DNA from: Spirosoma taeanense | Lineage (GTDB): Bacteria > Bacteroidota > Bacteroidia > Cytophagales > Spirosomataceae | Direction of reading: 5' to 3' | DNA length: 64,000 nucleotides | Assembly (NCBI RefSeq): GCF_013127955.1 | Contig: NZ_CP053435.1 | Coordinates: 682,001-746,000, forward strand | Part shown: piece by piece, positions 17,667 to 26,043 of the stretch | Layout of the letters: the number at the start of each line of letters is the position of its first letter | How positions within the stretch are numbered: the stretch's first letter is position 1 | Program-made: the position numbers and the translations under genes | The notes under the pieces: generated by a model | The model's database searches: none | What the model was told of the DNA's origin: nothing | The model's input: only the letters and a program-made list of their open reading frames with translations

Positions 17667-18314
17667 CTAGTCAATGTATTGCATTTCCATGGCCGTCTTG
17701 ATCAGCAGAGCCGTGTTGGGAACCCCAAACTTCATCAGCAGGCTGCTGCGATGAAACTCAACTGCTTTGGCGCTGACGAACAGTTGCGTGGCCATCTGCT
17801 GTGTAGTCATTCCCTGGGCAATCAGAGTCAGCACCTCCGACTCGCGGGGCGTCAGGTTCGGCTTTAGGCCGGCACCGGCTGCGGGCTTTCGAAGCCGGGG
17901 CTCGTCGCTCAGTAGAATGTGCATGATGGTATCGTTGAAATACTGCTTTTCCTGGTAGACGGTCCGGATAGCCTGCAGCAGTTCGTTTTTGGTGGTATTC
18001 TTCAGCAGGTACCCCTTAGCACCTTTCTTTACTACCCGTTTAATCAGACTGACGTCGTCGTGCATGGTCAGGGCAACTACTTTTGTTTGGGGATAGTTGC
18101 GCGTGATTCGTTCGCACAGTCCCAGGCCATCGTCAATCTGAGGGAACGAGATGTCAAGCAACACGACGTCGATTGGCGTCCGCGCCAGCGACTCAACCAC
18201 GGATGCTACGTTGTAACAGCGCTCGGCCACTTCTATCTCAGAGGACCCCGATATGAGCGATGCAATTCCTTCGACGAAAACGTTATGATCGTCTGCAATC
18301 AGCACCCGTATCAT
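17667..18314 (-). CDS. NarL/LuxR-family response regulator
   Basis: 215 residues. The receiver domain (1-120) has acidic pocket Asp8/Asp9, phosphoacceptor Asp54 (VVLLDISFP), Thr83-region ALTMHD and Lys at GAKGYLLK. The LuxR-type HTH at ~148-212 reads LTPRESEVLTLIAQGMTTQQMA and AKAVEFHRSSLLMKFG. It is transcribed first, then the TPR histidine kinase 115 bp downstream, forming a two-component operon. The start at 18312-18314 gives the canonical MIRVLIADDHN beginning. A long AT-rich intergenic region with inverted repeats lies upstream. Confidence 0.94.
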   Translation of the reverse strand: MIRVLIADDHNVFVEGIASLISGSSEIEVAERCYNVASVVESLARTPIDVVLLDISFPQIDDGLGLCERITRNYPQTKVVALTMHDDVSLIKRVVKKGAKGYLLKNTTKNELLQAIRTVYQEKQYFNDTIMHILLSDEPRLRKPAAGAGLKPNLTPRESEVLTLIAQGMTTQQMATQLFVSAKAVEFHRSSLLMKFGVPNTALLIKTAMEMQYID

Positions 18315-18732
18315 TTACCTGCTGAGTTTCTTGTTTTGAATGAAGCAATGAATAACCGATAAACACATAGAAAATCTAACTAATTCCGGTAACCCGAACA
18401 GAATTACCGCATATCAGTTGCTTCGTTTAAACGCCCCTGTTGATTATGACTGTTTAACTATTTACTTGTAAGAAATAGTTAAATAGAATTTTGTTAAGCA
18501 AAATTAGGATTGATGTGGCCGCTAAAAGAATAGGGAAAACCCGATTTTGTGAAAACTTAGGGTAAACCCTACAGCCCGTTTTTATTGGCCAATCGGCTGG
18601 TAGGAAATACTGATTGATGAAAAGGTGGTTAGCGCGTAATCCATTTAAGACCCGTTAAACTATCTAGAAAATGCCTTCAGCCGCTGTCAGGACCTTTTTA
18701 TATCGTTGCAGTGATTTATATTATTTATAAAA
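18315..18732. promoter_or_regulatory. 418-bp divergent intergenic region with inverted repeats
   Basis: No gene is seen. It holds an 11-bp perfect inverted repeat TTTAACTATTT / AAATAGTTAAA (18453-18463 and 18473-18483), a 7-bp one AATTTTG / CAAAATT (18487-18493 and 18499-18505) and TAGGGT-AA-ACCCTA at 18558-18571. Minus-strand TAATTTTG (18506-18499) is an exact -7 element that could serve the response regulator with a ~180-base leader. The region is clearly AT-richer than the flanking genes. Confidence 0.5.
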
Positions 18733-19242
18733 ATGCGCCTACGCTCCCTGTGCTACACGCTGCTGATCCTCTTATTGGCCAGCTGCTCGACAACGACGGT
18801 CTTTATTGTTCGACACGCCGAAAAAGTAGACGAATCTGATTCGACTCATCTAAGTCAGGCCGGGCAGGTACGGGCCGTTGTGCTGGCCGATACCCTGGCT
18901 AACCGGGGCATCGATTCCATCTTCACCACGCCTTATCGACGGACCCGCCAGACCGCCCAGCCCCTGTCGCAGCGTTTGGGGTTACCAATTGTTAGTTACC
19001 CCGCCAGTCCGACCAGCGCAATTGTGCAGCGTCTTGAGCGCATTCGCGGGAAAGAGGCACTCGTAGTAGGACACAGTAACACAATCCTGGATATTGCGAA
19101 AGGATTGGGGGTTACGCCGACGCTTTCGACGATTGCATCCGGCGATTTTGATAATCTATTTCAGGTCAGGATTCGCCGGACGCCGTTTGGCAAATCCGTT
19201 CTCCTTACCGAAAAAACGTATGGGCACCCCACTCCTCCCTGA
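18733..19242 (+). CDS. Histidine-phosphatase-superfamily lipoprotein (SixA/PhoE-like)
   Basis: 169 residues. The lipoprotein signal ends LLASC (Cys18). The catalytic core of the phosphoglycerate-mutase/histidine phosphatase superfamily is present: VFIVRHAEK with nucleophile His28, FTTPYRRTRQTAQPL and the second His in ALVVGHSNT. It resembles small SixA-like phosphatases but is exported and lipidated, so its substrate is probably periplasmic and not a phosphotransfer protein. It is divergent from the response regulator and ends about 185 bp before the next gene. Confidence 0.82.
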   Translation: MRLRSLCYTLLILLLASCSTTTVFIVRHAEKVDESDSTHLSQAGQVRAVVLADTLANRGIDSIFTTPYRRTRQTAQPLSQRLGLPIVSYPASPTSAIVQRLERIRGKEALVVGHSNTILDIAKGLGVTPTLSTIASGDFDNLFQVRIRRTPFGKSVLLTEKTYGHPTPP

Positions 19243-19355
19243 TTCTGCCCGGAAACCCGTATCGTTTTAGATGATTTAAGCATCGGCAAGGCTCCCCGAC
19301 GGTACGGTTGATTACCATTTACTAACGGTTGACGAAGGTCTTTTTACAGCTCATA

Positions 19356-19375
19356 CGTCATGAATATTCATGACG
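19356..19375. promoter_or_regulatory. Perfect 20-bp palindrome, probable operator
   Basis: CGTCATGAATATTCATGACG is a loop-free perfect dyad, typical of a binding site for a homodimeric regulator. It lies 53 bp upstream of the gene at 19428, near the -33 region of a possible promoter whose -7 would be TACCTTCG at 19390-19397 (seven of eight matches). A wider pair CGAAGGT (19333-19339) / ACCTTCG (19391-19397) brackets it. Confidence 0.5.
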
Positions 19376-19427
19376 CCGGGGGCGGTATGTACCTTCGTTA
19401 ACCTCTTTACTGCCAAATCTTTAGCCG

Positions 19428-19931
19428 ATGCAACGACTATTCCTACTCCCCGCCTTTATGTATGCGTTGACCAGTTCGCTGTTCAGCCTGGCGCAAAGCA
19501 AGCCCACTCCCGGCAACGTACCTCCAGTGGTTACTTCTGAAACGGCGAAAGCCGGTACACCGGCTACTTACAAGGGGCGTCAGCTCATAGTGGGCAGCGG
19601 GGGCGGAGCTACGGGTTTTTCAACGACGTATTTTTTGCTGGACGACGGTCGACTGTTTGGAAAGCGCAGCCGCGATACGGTCTTTACGTCTATCGGCCGG
19701 CAGAAAGCGACTGATACTAAGCGTCTGTTCATGACGGCCGAAACCCGGTGCAGGATCAAAACTACCCGGTTCGACAACCCCGGTAATCTCTACAAGTTCG
19801 TGCAGTGGCAGAAAGGCAAACAGGCCTACAAGGTAACCTGGGGTGATCCGGGCAAATCGGTGCCTACGTCCTATCCCGCCTTCTACAACTCGTTCATGGC
19901 TCTAATCCCCGCTTCGGCGCGGTTGAAATAA
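19428..19931 (+). CDS. Uncharacterised secreted protein
   Basis: 167 residues with a signal peptide ending SLAQ. The mature part contains VGSGGGATGFSTTYFLLDDGRLFGK and, near the end, NPGNLYKFVQWQKGKQAYKVTWGDP. I recall similar 'GSGGG.TG...Y.LL..G.LF' proteins in other Bacteroidota as conserved unknowns, with no known function. No catalytic motif is evident. It ends 12 bp before the M4 metallopeptidase and is very likely co-transcribed with it, so it could be a cofactor, inhibitor or unrelated envelope protein. Confidence 0.7.
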   Translation: MQRLFLLPAFMYALTSSLFSLAQSKPTPGNVPPVVTSETAKAGTPATYKGRQLIVGSGGGATGFSTTYFLLDDGRLFGKRSRDTVFTSIGRQKATDTKRLFMTAETRCRIKTTRFDNPGNLYKFVQWQKGKQAYKVTWGDPGKSVPTSYPAFYNSFMALIPASARLK

Positions 19932-19943
19932 ACCCTTCCTGGT

Positions 19944-22900
19944 ATGAAAGCATCTTTCCTTTTGCTAACTCTTTTGACGACTGCCACGGCGCTGGGGCAG
20001 CAGTCGTCACCGTCCGGCTTTGCGCGCAAGCATAAAACGGGCCTTCCTTCCGAAGGACTCGCCGAGCGGCTGGGAGCGAAGATAGTGCCTGTCCCAACGG
20101 ATAAGACTGCTCCCCGGACACTTCTGGCTACCGGTGGAGCGCGGCTGTCGGTTGAGCCGTTACGATTGCGAGTGGTGCGCGACTCCACCACGGGTTTGCC
20201 GGTTTATATCGAGCGAAAGCTTAGCCAGCGTGCTGCCGCCGAAGCCTTAAAAAATCGGGGTGCCCGAGTGTCGGCAACTGCGGCTGCTTCGGCAACGTAT
20301 CAGTTCATCGGACAGGTGCGGGGTATGCTTAAACTGGATAAGCCCGAATCGAGTCTGGCCATTACCCGCACCGAAACCGATGACCTCGGCCAGACGCACG
20401 TACGGCTGATGCAGACTCACCGGGGCCTACCGGTTTATGGGTCTGAACTGGTCGCGCACCTGACCGGCACCGAGGTAACACTGCTGAACGGGCGTTACCG
20501 ACCCGTGCCTGCTGACCTGGTAAAAACGCCTAAACTGGCTCTGGCCGAAGCGTCAGCGCGGGCGTTTACCGATGTTCGAAAGACATCGCGCGTCCGAACA
20601 TTCGGCGATAACCTGCTGAACATGAGTCCGTCGGAGGGCGAGTTGTGCGTTTTTCCGACGAAACAGGGTGCCCGGCTGGCCTATCAGCTTACCGTCCGGC
20701 CGAATCTGCTCGAACGCTGGGAGTATATGATTGATGCACTGACCGGCGAGATTCTGGACAAATACAACCACACCTGTTCGTTTACGGGCCTGATCAAATC
20801 GTCGGCAAAAGACCTCCACGGCACCACGCGCTCGTTCCAGACCTATCAGCAGGATACGAAGTATTATCTGATCGACGCTACCCGGCCCATGTTCAACGCC
20901 ACGAACTCAAAAATGCCGAACGACCCGGTAGGAGCTATCTGGACGACAGACGCCCGCAACAGCCGGAGCGACTCGATGCAAGTGTTTCAAATCAGTTCGG
21001 CCAATAATACCGACTGGTCGCCCACGGCGGTTTCGGCGCACTACAGTGCCGGACTGGCTTACGACTATTACCGGACTACGTTTAATCGCAACGGTCTCAA
21101 CGGAAACGGCGGAACAATCATCTCCGTTGTTAACGTAACCGACGAGGACGGTAAAGGCCTAGACAACGCGTACTGGAACGGAAAAATCATGGCCTACGGA
21201 AACGGTCGGCTCCTGAAACCGTTTGCCGGCGCCCTCGATATAGCTGGCCACGAAATGACCCACGGCGTTATCCAGAACACGGCCAATCTCCAGTACAAAG
21301 ACCAGTCCGGCGCAATTAACGAGTCGATGGCCGACGTTTTCGGGGTGATGATCGACCGCGACGACTGGGGCGTGGGCGAAGATATTGCCACGACGAAGCT
21401 GTTTCCGTCGGGGGTTGTGCGGAACATGGCCAACCCCAATCAGGGCGGGAAAGCCAATGATCCGAATGGCTACCAGCCCGCTACCATGGCGCAGTACGTT
21501 ACCACTACGGAAGACAATGGCGGTGTCCATATCAACAGCGGCATTGCCAACTTTGCCTTTTATAAATTCGCGACGGCGGTTGGGAAAGAAAAGGCCGAGA
21601 AAGTCTATTACCGCGCGCTGACTACCTATCTGGTGCGCACCTCGCAGTTTCTGGATCTGCGGCTGGCCGTCATCAAAGCCACGGCTGACCTGTTCGGAAC
21701 GCCCGGCGCGGAAGTGACGGCTGCCCAGAAGGCGTTTGATGCCGTTGGTATTATGGAAGATACCCAGACGCCCCCCGACGAAAAACCCGAAATTCCGGTG
21801 GCTTCGGGGCAGGATCTTCTCTTGCTGACCGATGTAGAGGAATCGAAGCTTTACTCGACCAACGTGAACGTCAAACCGGCGAAGTTCGATCCGAAAACCA
21901 ACTCAGCGCTCCTCCACCGGCCGAGCGTAACCGACGACGGGCAGCTTGCCTTTTACGTCTCTGCCGACAAGCGCATCCGGGCCGTTAATCTGACCGGCGT
22001 CGCATCCGAAACGATCGTTTCCAACGAAACCATCTGGGACAACGTAGCGATCTCGAAAGACGGCAGCCGGTTAGCCGCCCTGACGGCCGACAAAGACGGC
22101 TCAATGTACATCTATAGTTTTGCCAAAAAGAAGTGGGCGAAGTTCAAACTCTATAATCCGACCTATACGGAAGGCGTCTCAACGGGTGAAGTAGAGTATG
22201 CCGACTCGTTTGAGTGGGACTTTTCGGGCCAATACGTCGTGTATGACGCCTTCAATGCCCTGAACAACCCGAATGGCGACGCCATCAATTACTGGGACGT
22301 AGGCTTCATCAACGTCTGGGATAACAAAGCAGGTGATTTTGCCAAAGGCAACATCGAGAAGCTGTTTGCCAATCTGGATGAGGGCGAAAGCGTAGGCAAT
22401 CCGTCGTTCGCCAAAAACTCGTCGAATATCATCGCGTTCGATTACTTCAACGAAAGTGAAGACATCTATTACGTCGTGGCTACAGACCTGAGCAAGGGCG
22501 ATCTGAAAGGCGTGTACCGGAACAATACGCTGGGCTTCCCGAGCTATTCAAGACTGGATAATAAACTCGTATTCAATACCGAATCGGACGATGGAGAGGA
22601 AGTGTCTGGGATTAATCTGGGGGCCGATAAACTGTCGCCAGCGGGTGAGGCAACGGTGCTGTACACGGGCGCAAAATGGCCAGTCTGGTACACCCAGGCT
22701 ACCCGTGCCCTGCCGACAAAAGCGGCCCAGACCATTACGTTCGACGCTATTGACGACCGTTACACGAACCAGGGCGACCTGCTCCTGCGAGCAAGCTGTT
22801 CGTCGAACCTGCCGGTTAGCTTCGTTGTCCGCAGCGGTCCGGCTACGCTGAGCGGCAACACCCTGAAGTTTACCGGAGCGGGAACCGTAACGGTGCGGGC

Positions 22901-23234
22901 CTATCAGGACGGTAATAATCAGTTCTATGCCGCTACGCCGGTGGATCAGTCCTTTACCATACTGACCGTAACGGCCCTCGAACCAACCTGGACCGATGTC
23001 CTGCTGACTTATCCGAATCCCGCCAGCACGACGCTCACGGTGGAGCTGCCCAGTTCGCAAACCATCGAATCGTTGACGTTACGTACGAGCAGCGGAGCCG
23101 TGGCTGCTCAGTCCACCGGCCTCAACCACCAGCGTCAGGTTACGCTCGATGTCAGCCAGTTGCCAAAGGGGCTGTACCTGCTGCAGATTCAGACGCCTGG
23201 CGGTACAGCAACCCGGAAAATTCTGAAAGAGTAA
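19944..23234 (+). CDS. Secreted M4 (thermolysin-like) metallopeptidase with type IX secretion signal
   Basis: 1096 residues. Signal peptide to ~19; FTP/PepSY-type propeptide (~110-270, including QTHRGLPVYGSELVAHLTG); M4 catalytic domain with zinc site HEMTH (His436, His440) and third ligand Glu460 in GAINESMADVFG. After ~605 comes a beta-propeller-like region with repeated 'AISKDGSRLAALTADKDG' and 'VVYDAFNA' segments, then a bacterial Ig-like stretch and a C-terminal type A sorting domain (YPNPASTTLTVELPSS ... GLYLLQIQTPGGTATRKILKE). It should be exported by T9SS and attached or released at the surface, digesting extracellular protein. The propeller insert makes it much larger than ordinary thermolysins. 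Confidence 0.92.
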   Translation: MKASFLLLTLLTTATALGQQSSPSGFARKHKTGLPSEGLAERLGAKIVPVPTDKTAPRTLLATGGARLSVEPLRLRVVRDSTTGLPVYIERKLSQRAAAEALKNRGARVSATAAASATYQFIGQVRGMLKLDKPESSLAITRTETDDLGQTHVRLMQTHRGLPVYGSELVAHLTGTEVTLLNGRYRPVPADLVKTPKLALAEASARAFTDVRKTSRVRTFGDNLLNMSPSEGELCVFPTKQGARLAYQLTVRPNLLERWEYMIDALTGEILDKYNHTCSFTGLIKSSAKDLHGTTRSFQTYQQDTKYYLIDATRPMFNATNSKMPNDPVGAIWTTDARNSRSDSMQVFQISSANNTDWSPTAVSAHYSAGLAYDYYRTTFNRNGLNGNGGTIISVVNVTDEDGKGLDNAYWNGKIMAYGNGRLLKPFAGALDIAGHEMTHGVIQNTANLQYKDQSGAINESMADVFGVMIDRDDWGVGEDIATTKLFPSGVVRNMANPNQGGKANDPNGYQPATMAQYVTTTEDNGGVHINSGIANFAFYKFATAVGKEKAEKVYYRALTTYLVRTSQFLDLRLAVIKATADLFGTPGAEVTAAQKAFDAVGIMEDTQTPPDEKPEIPVASGQDLLLLTDVEESKLYSTNVNVKPAKFDPKTNSALLHRPSVTDDGQLAFYVSADKRIRAVNLTGVASETIVSNETIWDNVAISKDGSRLAALTADKDGSMYIYSFAKKKWAKFKLYNPTYTEGVSTGEVEYADSFEWDFSGQYVVYDAFNALNNPNGDAINYWDVGFINVWDNKAGDFAKGNIEKLFANLDEGESVGNPSFAKNSSNIIAFDYFNESEDIYYVVATDLSKGDLKGVYRNNTLGFPSYSRLDNKLVFNTESDDGEEVSGINLGADKLSPAGEATVLYTGAKWPVWYTQATRALPTKAAQTITFDAIDDRYTNQGDLLLRASCSSNLPVSFVVRSGPATLSGNTLKFTGAGTVTVRAYQDGNNQFYAATPVDQSFTILTVTALEPTWTDVLLTYPNPASTTLTVELPSSQTIESLTLRTSSGAVAAQSTGLNHQRQVTLDVSQLPKGLYLLQIQTPGGTATRKILKE

Positions 23235-23239
23235 GTTGA

Positions 23240-23276
23240 CAGGCCCGCGCCGAAACCTGATTCCGGCGCGGGCCTG
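23240..23276. terminator. GC-rich stem-loop between convergent genes
   Basis: Arms 23240-23252 and 23264-23276 (13 bp, perfect, almost all G/C), 11-base loop, followed only by TATTATTT on the plus strand. It sits 6 bp after the metallopeptidase stop and just before the end of the convergent blaR1-like gene. Confidence 0.75.
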
Positions 23277-23278
23277 TA

Positions 23279-24724
23279 TTATTTCGTGGTGATAGCGATA
23301 AGCCTCTGCTTTTTATCGACGTCGACCCGGCGAATAGTATTCGGCGAAAGTGCGCTGACTTCGGCTTTGCTGGCTTCTTTGCCATTGATCATAAACCGCT
23401 TTACGTCGTTCAGCACCGATGCGTCATTGGCTGGAACCGGGGGCGGTGGCGGAGGGCCTACTGCTCTGATCGATTCTTCATCAGGACCGTCAAGCTGGAA
23501 ATTAATTGGAAGATTATACTGCACATTTACCGCGCGGCCATTCTGAGTGCCAGGTTGCCAGCGAGGCATGGCTTTCAGGACGCGAACGGCCTCTTCGTCA
23601 GCTCCGTAACCAATTCCTTTTAAAACCTTTACGTTCGCAACATCGCCTTCTTTAGTGACAACAAACTGGAGGAATACCCGGCCCTGCACGTTCGCTTTTT
23701 GAGCCGCTTCCGGATAACGGATGTTTGCCCCCAGAAATTGATAAAGCTTTTCTATACCTCCCGTAAATTCCGGCTGGTTCTCGACAACGGTAAAGATTTC
23801 ACCTTCTACACTCGCGGCTATTCGGGCCGATGCCTCCGACGAGGTTCGTTCAGATGCGGTTTGAAGCGGCTCGCGGTCGGGTTGGGTGCAGAGGGTTAGC
23901 AGGCTGGCCAGGGGTAGCACGAGGGCATAGCCAAGCAGCGCCCGGCGTTTGGACTGGGTTTTCTGGAGCATAACGATTCTTTGTTTTAGGGTTGAAACAG
24001 ACACAAAAGGCGTTGTCAGAGCCGCCGAGGGAACGTTGAGCGCGTAGGCGACCAACTGGCGGGCATAGTCCGGGCGTGAAACTGATTGCGCAACCGCCCG
24101 GTCGGCGAGATATTCATGCACTTCCTGCAACGAGCGTTTATACAGCCACAGCACTGGATTGAACCAGAACGCGGCCCGCAGCATCTCCACAAACAGGATA
24201 TCAAGGGTATGGCGCTGGCGAATGTGGATTTCTTCGTGCCGTAGCAAAGCATCGGGGCGGGTCAGAGCATCCGACTGGTTCAGCACCAGATACCGACCGA
24301 AGGAAAACGAGGGTGTTCGATCGTCCGAAAGTTCAACGAGGGTGTACAACCGGTATCGCTCGCGCCGACCAGAGTTGATAAGCCGGAAAATGGCCCACAG
24401 CTGCAGGCCCAGCCGCGCCAACATAACCCCGGCTCCGCCCAGGTACAGCAGCCAGAGCCAGTGGTTCATAAGCAGCGCGTCAGACGGCGCAGGCGCGTGA
24501 CCGCCGACGACAAAGGTCGATAAGGTGATCGTGCCAACGGGCAGTGACTCGGCCGTTCCGTTCGGTAGTCTGACCAACGGCAGCCCTAATGACAGCACAA
24601 CCGATGCCAGCAGGTAAGCCCGGTTCAGGCCGAAGAACGTGTTTCGGCGCAGCAGCAGCCAGTAACAGCCGTAAAACAGCACCAGATACAGACTGGCCGT
24701 CAGGAGATAGGAGAGGGCGGTCAT
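23279..24724 (-). CDS. BlaR1/MecR1-type M56 metallopeptidase fused to a TonB C-terminal domain
   Basis: 481 residues. Membrane segments (~1-25, 35-52, 90-115 and near 265-282) surround an M56 peptidase domain with zinc motif HEEIH (His163 to His167) and VLWLYKRSLQEVHEYLADRAV. The C-terminal part is not a penicillin-binding sensor domain; instead residues ~315-410 form a TonB C-terminal domain (NIRYPEAAQKANVQGRVFLQFVV ... MPRWQPGTQNGRAVNVQYNLPINFQL), followed by a Pro run and a carboxy-terminal tail. It overlaps the blaI-like gene by four bases (ATGA), so the two are translationally coupled; it probably senses an envelope signal and cleaves or inactivates the repressor. Confidence 0.88.
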   Translation of the reverse strand: MTALSYLLTASLYLVLFYGCYWLLLRRNTFFGLNRAYLLASVVLSLGLPLVRLPNGTAESLPVGTITLSTFVVGGHAPAPSDALLMNHWLWLLYLGGAGVMLARLGLQLWAIFRLINSGRRERYRLYTLVELSDDRTPSFSFGRYLVLNQSDALTRPDALLRHEEIHIRQRHTLDILFVEMLRAAFWFNPVLWLYKRSLQEVHEYLADRAVAQSVSRPDYARQLVAYALNVPSAALTTPFVSVSTLKQRIVMLQKTQSKRRALLGYALVLPLASLLTLCTQPDREPLQTASERTSSEASARIAASVEGEIFTVVENQPEFTGGIEKLYQFLGANIRYPEAAQKANVQGRVFLQFVVTKEGDVANVKVLKGIGYGADEEAVRVLKAMPRWQPGTQNGRAVNVQYNLPINFQLDGPDEESIRAVGPPPPPPVPANDASVLNDVKRFMINGKEASKAEVSALSPNTIRRVDVDKKQRLIAITTK

Positions 24725-25092
24725 TGGTCTTTTTGGTTATTAAGAAGTTTGATGATTTCGTCGGCTTCAGACAGGCTGATGTTTTTCTCCTGCACAAAAA
24801 AGGAGACCAGCTTCTTGAGCGAATTGTCGAAGTAGTTGGACATTAATTGCTCGGTCTGGAACCGGCGATACTGCTCCTCCGTAATGAGCGGAAAGTATTC
24901 GTGCGTTTTTCCATAGGCGGTGTAACCAACCAACCCTTTTTTCTCCAGAATCCGGACGATGGTCGAGACGGTATTATAGGCCGGTTTCGGCTCGGGTAAT
25001 TCGGCCAGCACGTCTTTAACAAAGCCTTTCTGAAGCTGCCAGAGCACCCGCATGATCTCTTCTTCGGCTTTGGTGAGTTCGCGTAACTGCAT
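24721..25092 (-). CDS. BlaI/MecI/CopY-family transcriptional repressor
   Basis: 123 residues. Winged-helix repressor of the penicillinase-repressor family: LTKAEEEIMRVLWQLQKGFVKDVL, then NTVSTIVRILEKKGLVGY and GKTHEYFPLITEEQYRR, and a C-terminal dimerisation helix. It precedes and overlaps the M56-TonB gene by four bases. Two identical-type dyads at 25131-25164 lie just upstream over a promoter, so it should repress its own operon until its membrane partner triggers its loss. Genes controlled elsewhere are unknown. Confidence 0.93.
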   Translation of the reverse strand: MQLRELTKAEEEIMRVLWQLQKGFVKDVLAELPEPKPAYNTVSTIVRILEKKGLVGYTAYGKTHEYFPLITEEQYRRFQTEQLMSNYFDNSLKKLVSFFVQEKNISLSEADEIIKLLNNQKDQ

Positions 25093-25120
25093 GGTTTGGA
25101 CGTAATGAAAATTGAGTTCA

Positions 25121-25151
25121 GAAAGGTATGACTAATAATTTAGTTTTACAA
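25121..25151 (-). promoter_or_regulatory. Promoter of the blaI-blaR1 operon
   Basis: On the minus strand: TTG (25151-25149), 20 bases, then TACCTTTC (25128-25121), seven of eight to TAnnTTTG. The spacing is right for the Bacteroidota housekeeping sigma factor. Transcription would start about 25 bases upstream of the blaI ATG. One operator fills the spacer and the other overlaps the -33 end. Confidence 0.6.
25131..25144. promoter_or_regulatory. BlaI-type operator 1
   Basis: ACTAATAATTTAGT, a dyad with ACTAA/TTAGT arms, lies inside the spacer of the operon promoter. Its twin is exactly 20 bp upstream (two helical turns), as expected for cooperative repressor dimers on one face of DNA. Confidence 0.8.
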
Positions 25152-25164
25152 CTAATATTTTAGT
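25151..25164. promoter_or_regulatory. BlaI-type operator 2
   Basis: ACTAATATTTTAGT has the same arms as operator 1 with one centre base changed. It overlaps the -33 TTG of the repressor operon promoter. Confidence 0.78.
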
Positions 25165-25451
25165 TATTATGTTTTTAGAAAAAGCCGCACTTTAGTCCGG
25201 CATTACGTACACACGAAAAAATTATGATAATCAGGCTATGGCTCTGCGTAAAGGCGTACTGCGTCGGAGATTATTTCTTTAAATCTTTGTAGCTAATCAA
25301 TTGAATCCCTTTGGCTTTGATGAGATCCCGAATGCGCATATTCGCTCAGACATCTGTTTAGCTTTAACAGTCTGAGGAATCTGCTCAGAACAATGGTATG
25401 AAGGACCTTCTGTTGGAGCATATAAGATTTAGCGAAAAGCTGGGCGGTTGA
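25165..25451. other. Gene-poor stretch with a possible degraded ORF
   Basis: The only coding-like signal is a 22-codon minus-strand frame at 25271-25339 (MRIRDLIKAKGIQLISYKDL followed by two Lys and TAA); a second frame starting at an ATG a few bases upstream ends after 18 codons. This looks like the tail of a decayed gene rather than a functional one. Nothing else is recognised. Confidence 0.25.
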
Positions 25452-25904
25452 TCAATGCATGTCTTTTAAATTCAGCGCGTACAGACCGGCAAACAGAATA
25501 CTAAAGAAAACACCGAATGATGTGTGCAGGGCACTGAAACCGGCAAGTGCAACTGGCAGGGCAAGACCGGCCAAGACCCCGGCTACGTAAACCCAGAAGC
25601 CCAGCTTACGCAGCCGGAACATGAGCGCTGCCCCGATGAGCGTCAGTAAGCCGTAAATGAACTGCGCAATTGACAGTGACCGGATCTGTTCGGGATCACC
25701 GGGCATAGGGCCATCGCTGGATGAACGGTCTTCAAAGTATTGTTTGGGAAGTTTCTTTTGCTGCTCTGGCGTATAGGAGCGCTGGATATAGGACGTCTGC
25801 GCGACGTCGTTGGTCTGTACAAACGACACGATGGCGTCGGTCAGGCTCCAGGCGCAGCTTAAGAACGTAAGAATACACAGCAGGGTCAGGAATTGGGAAC
25901 GCAT
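25452..25904 (-). CDS. Small integral membrane protein of unknown function
   Basis: 150 residues with about four hydrophobic helices (~5-25, 80-97, 102-120, 125-145) and one ~45-residue polar loop between the first two (TPEQQKKLPKQYFEDRSSSDG). No known motif is recognised. The ATG at 25902-25904 gives a sensible first membrane segment. It lies alone between the blaI operon and the divergently transcribed SCP2-like gene, so nothing in context suggests a role. Confidence 0.6.
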   Translation of the reverse strand: MRSQFLTLLCILTFLSCAWSLTDAIVSFVQTNDVAQTSYIQRSYTPEQQKKLPKQYFEDRSSSDGPMPGDPEQIRSLSIAQFIYGLLTLIGAALMFRLRKLGFWVYVAGVLAGLALPVALAGFSALHTSFGVFFSILFAGLYALNLKDMH

Positions 25905-26043
25905 AAGAAACCAGGATGAATGGAGAGCCTCCGTTATTCAACCGCCGAAGTTAGAATTAAAAGGGCGGACCGTCTGTCCACCCTTCCGGAAAACCTTATT
26001 TTCGTGCCAGAGTTTCTCTAAAAACAACGAACTCCCTACAAGC

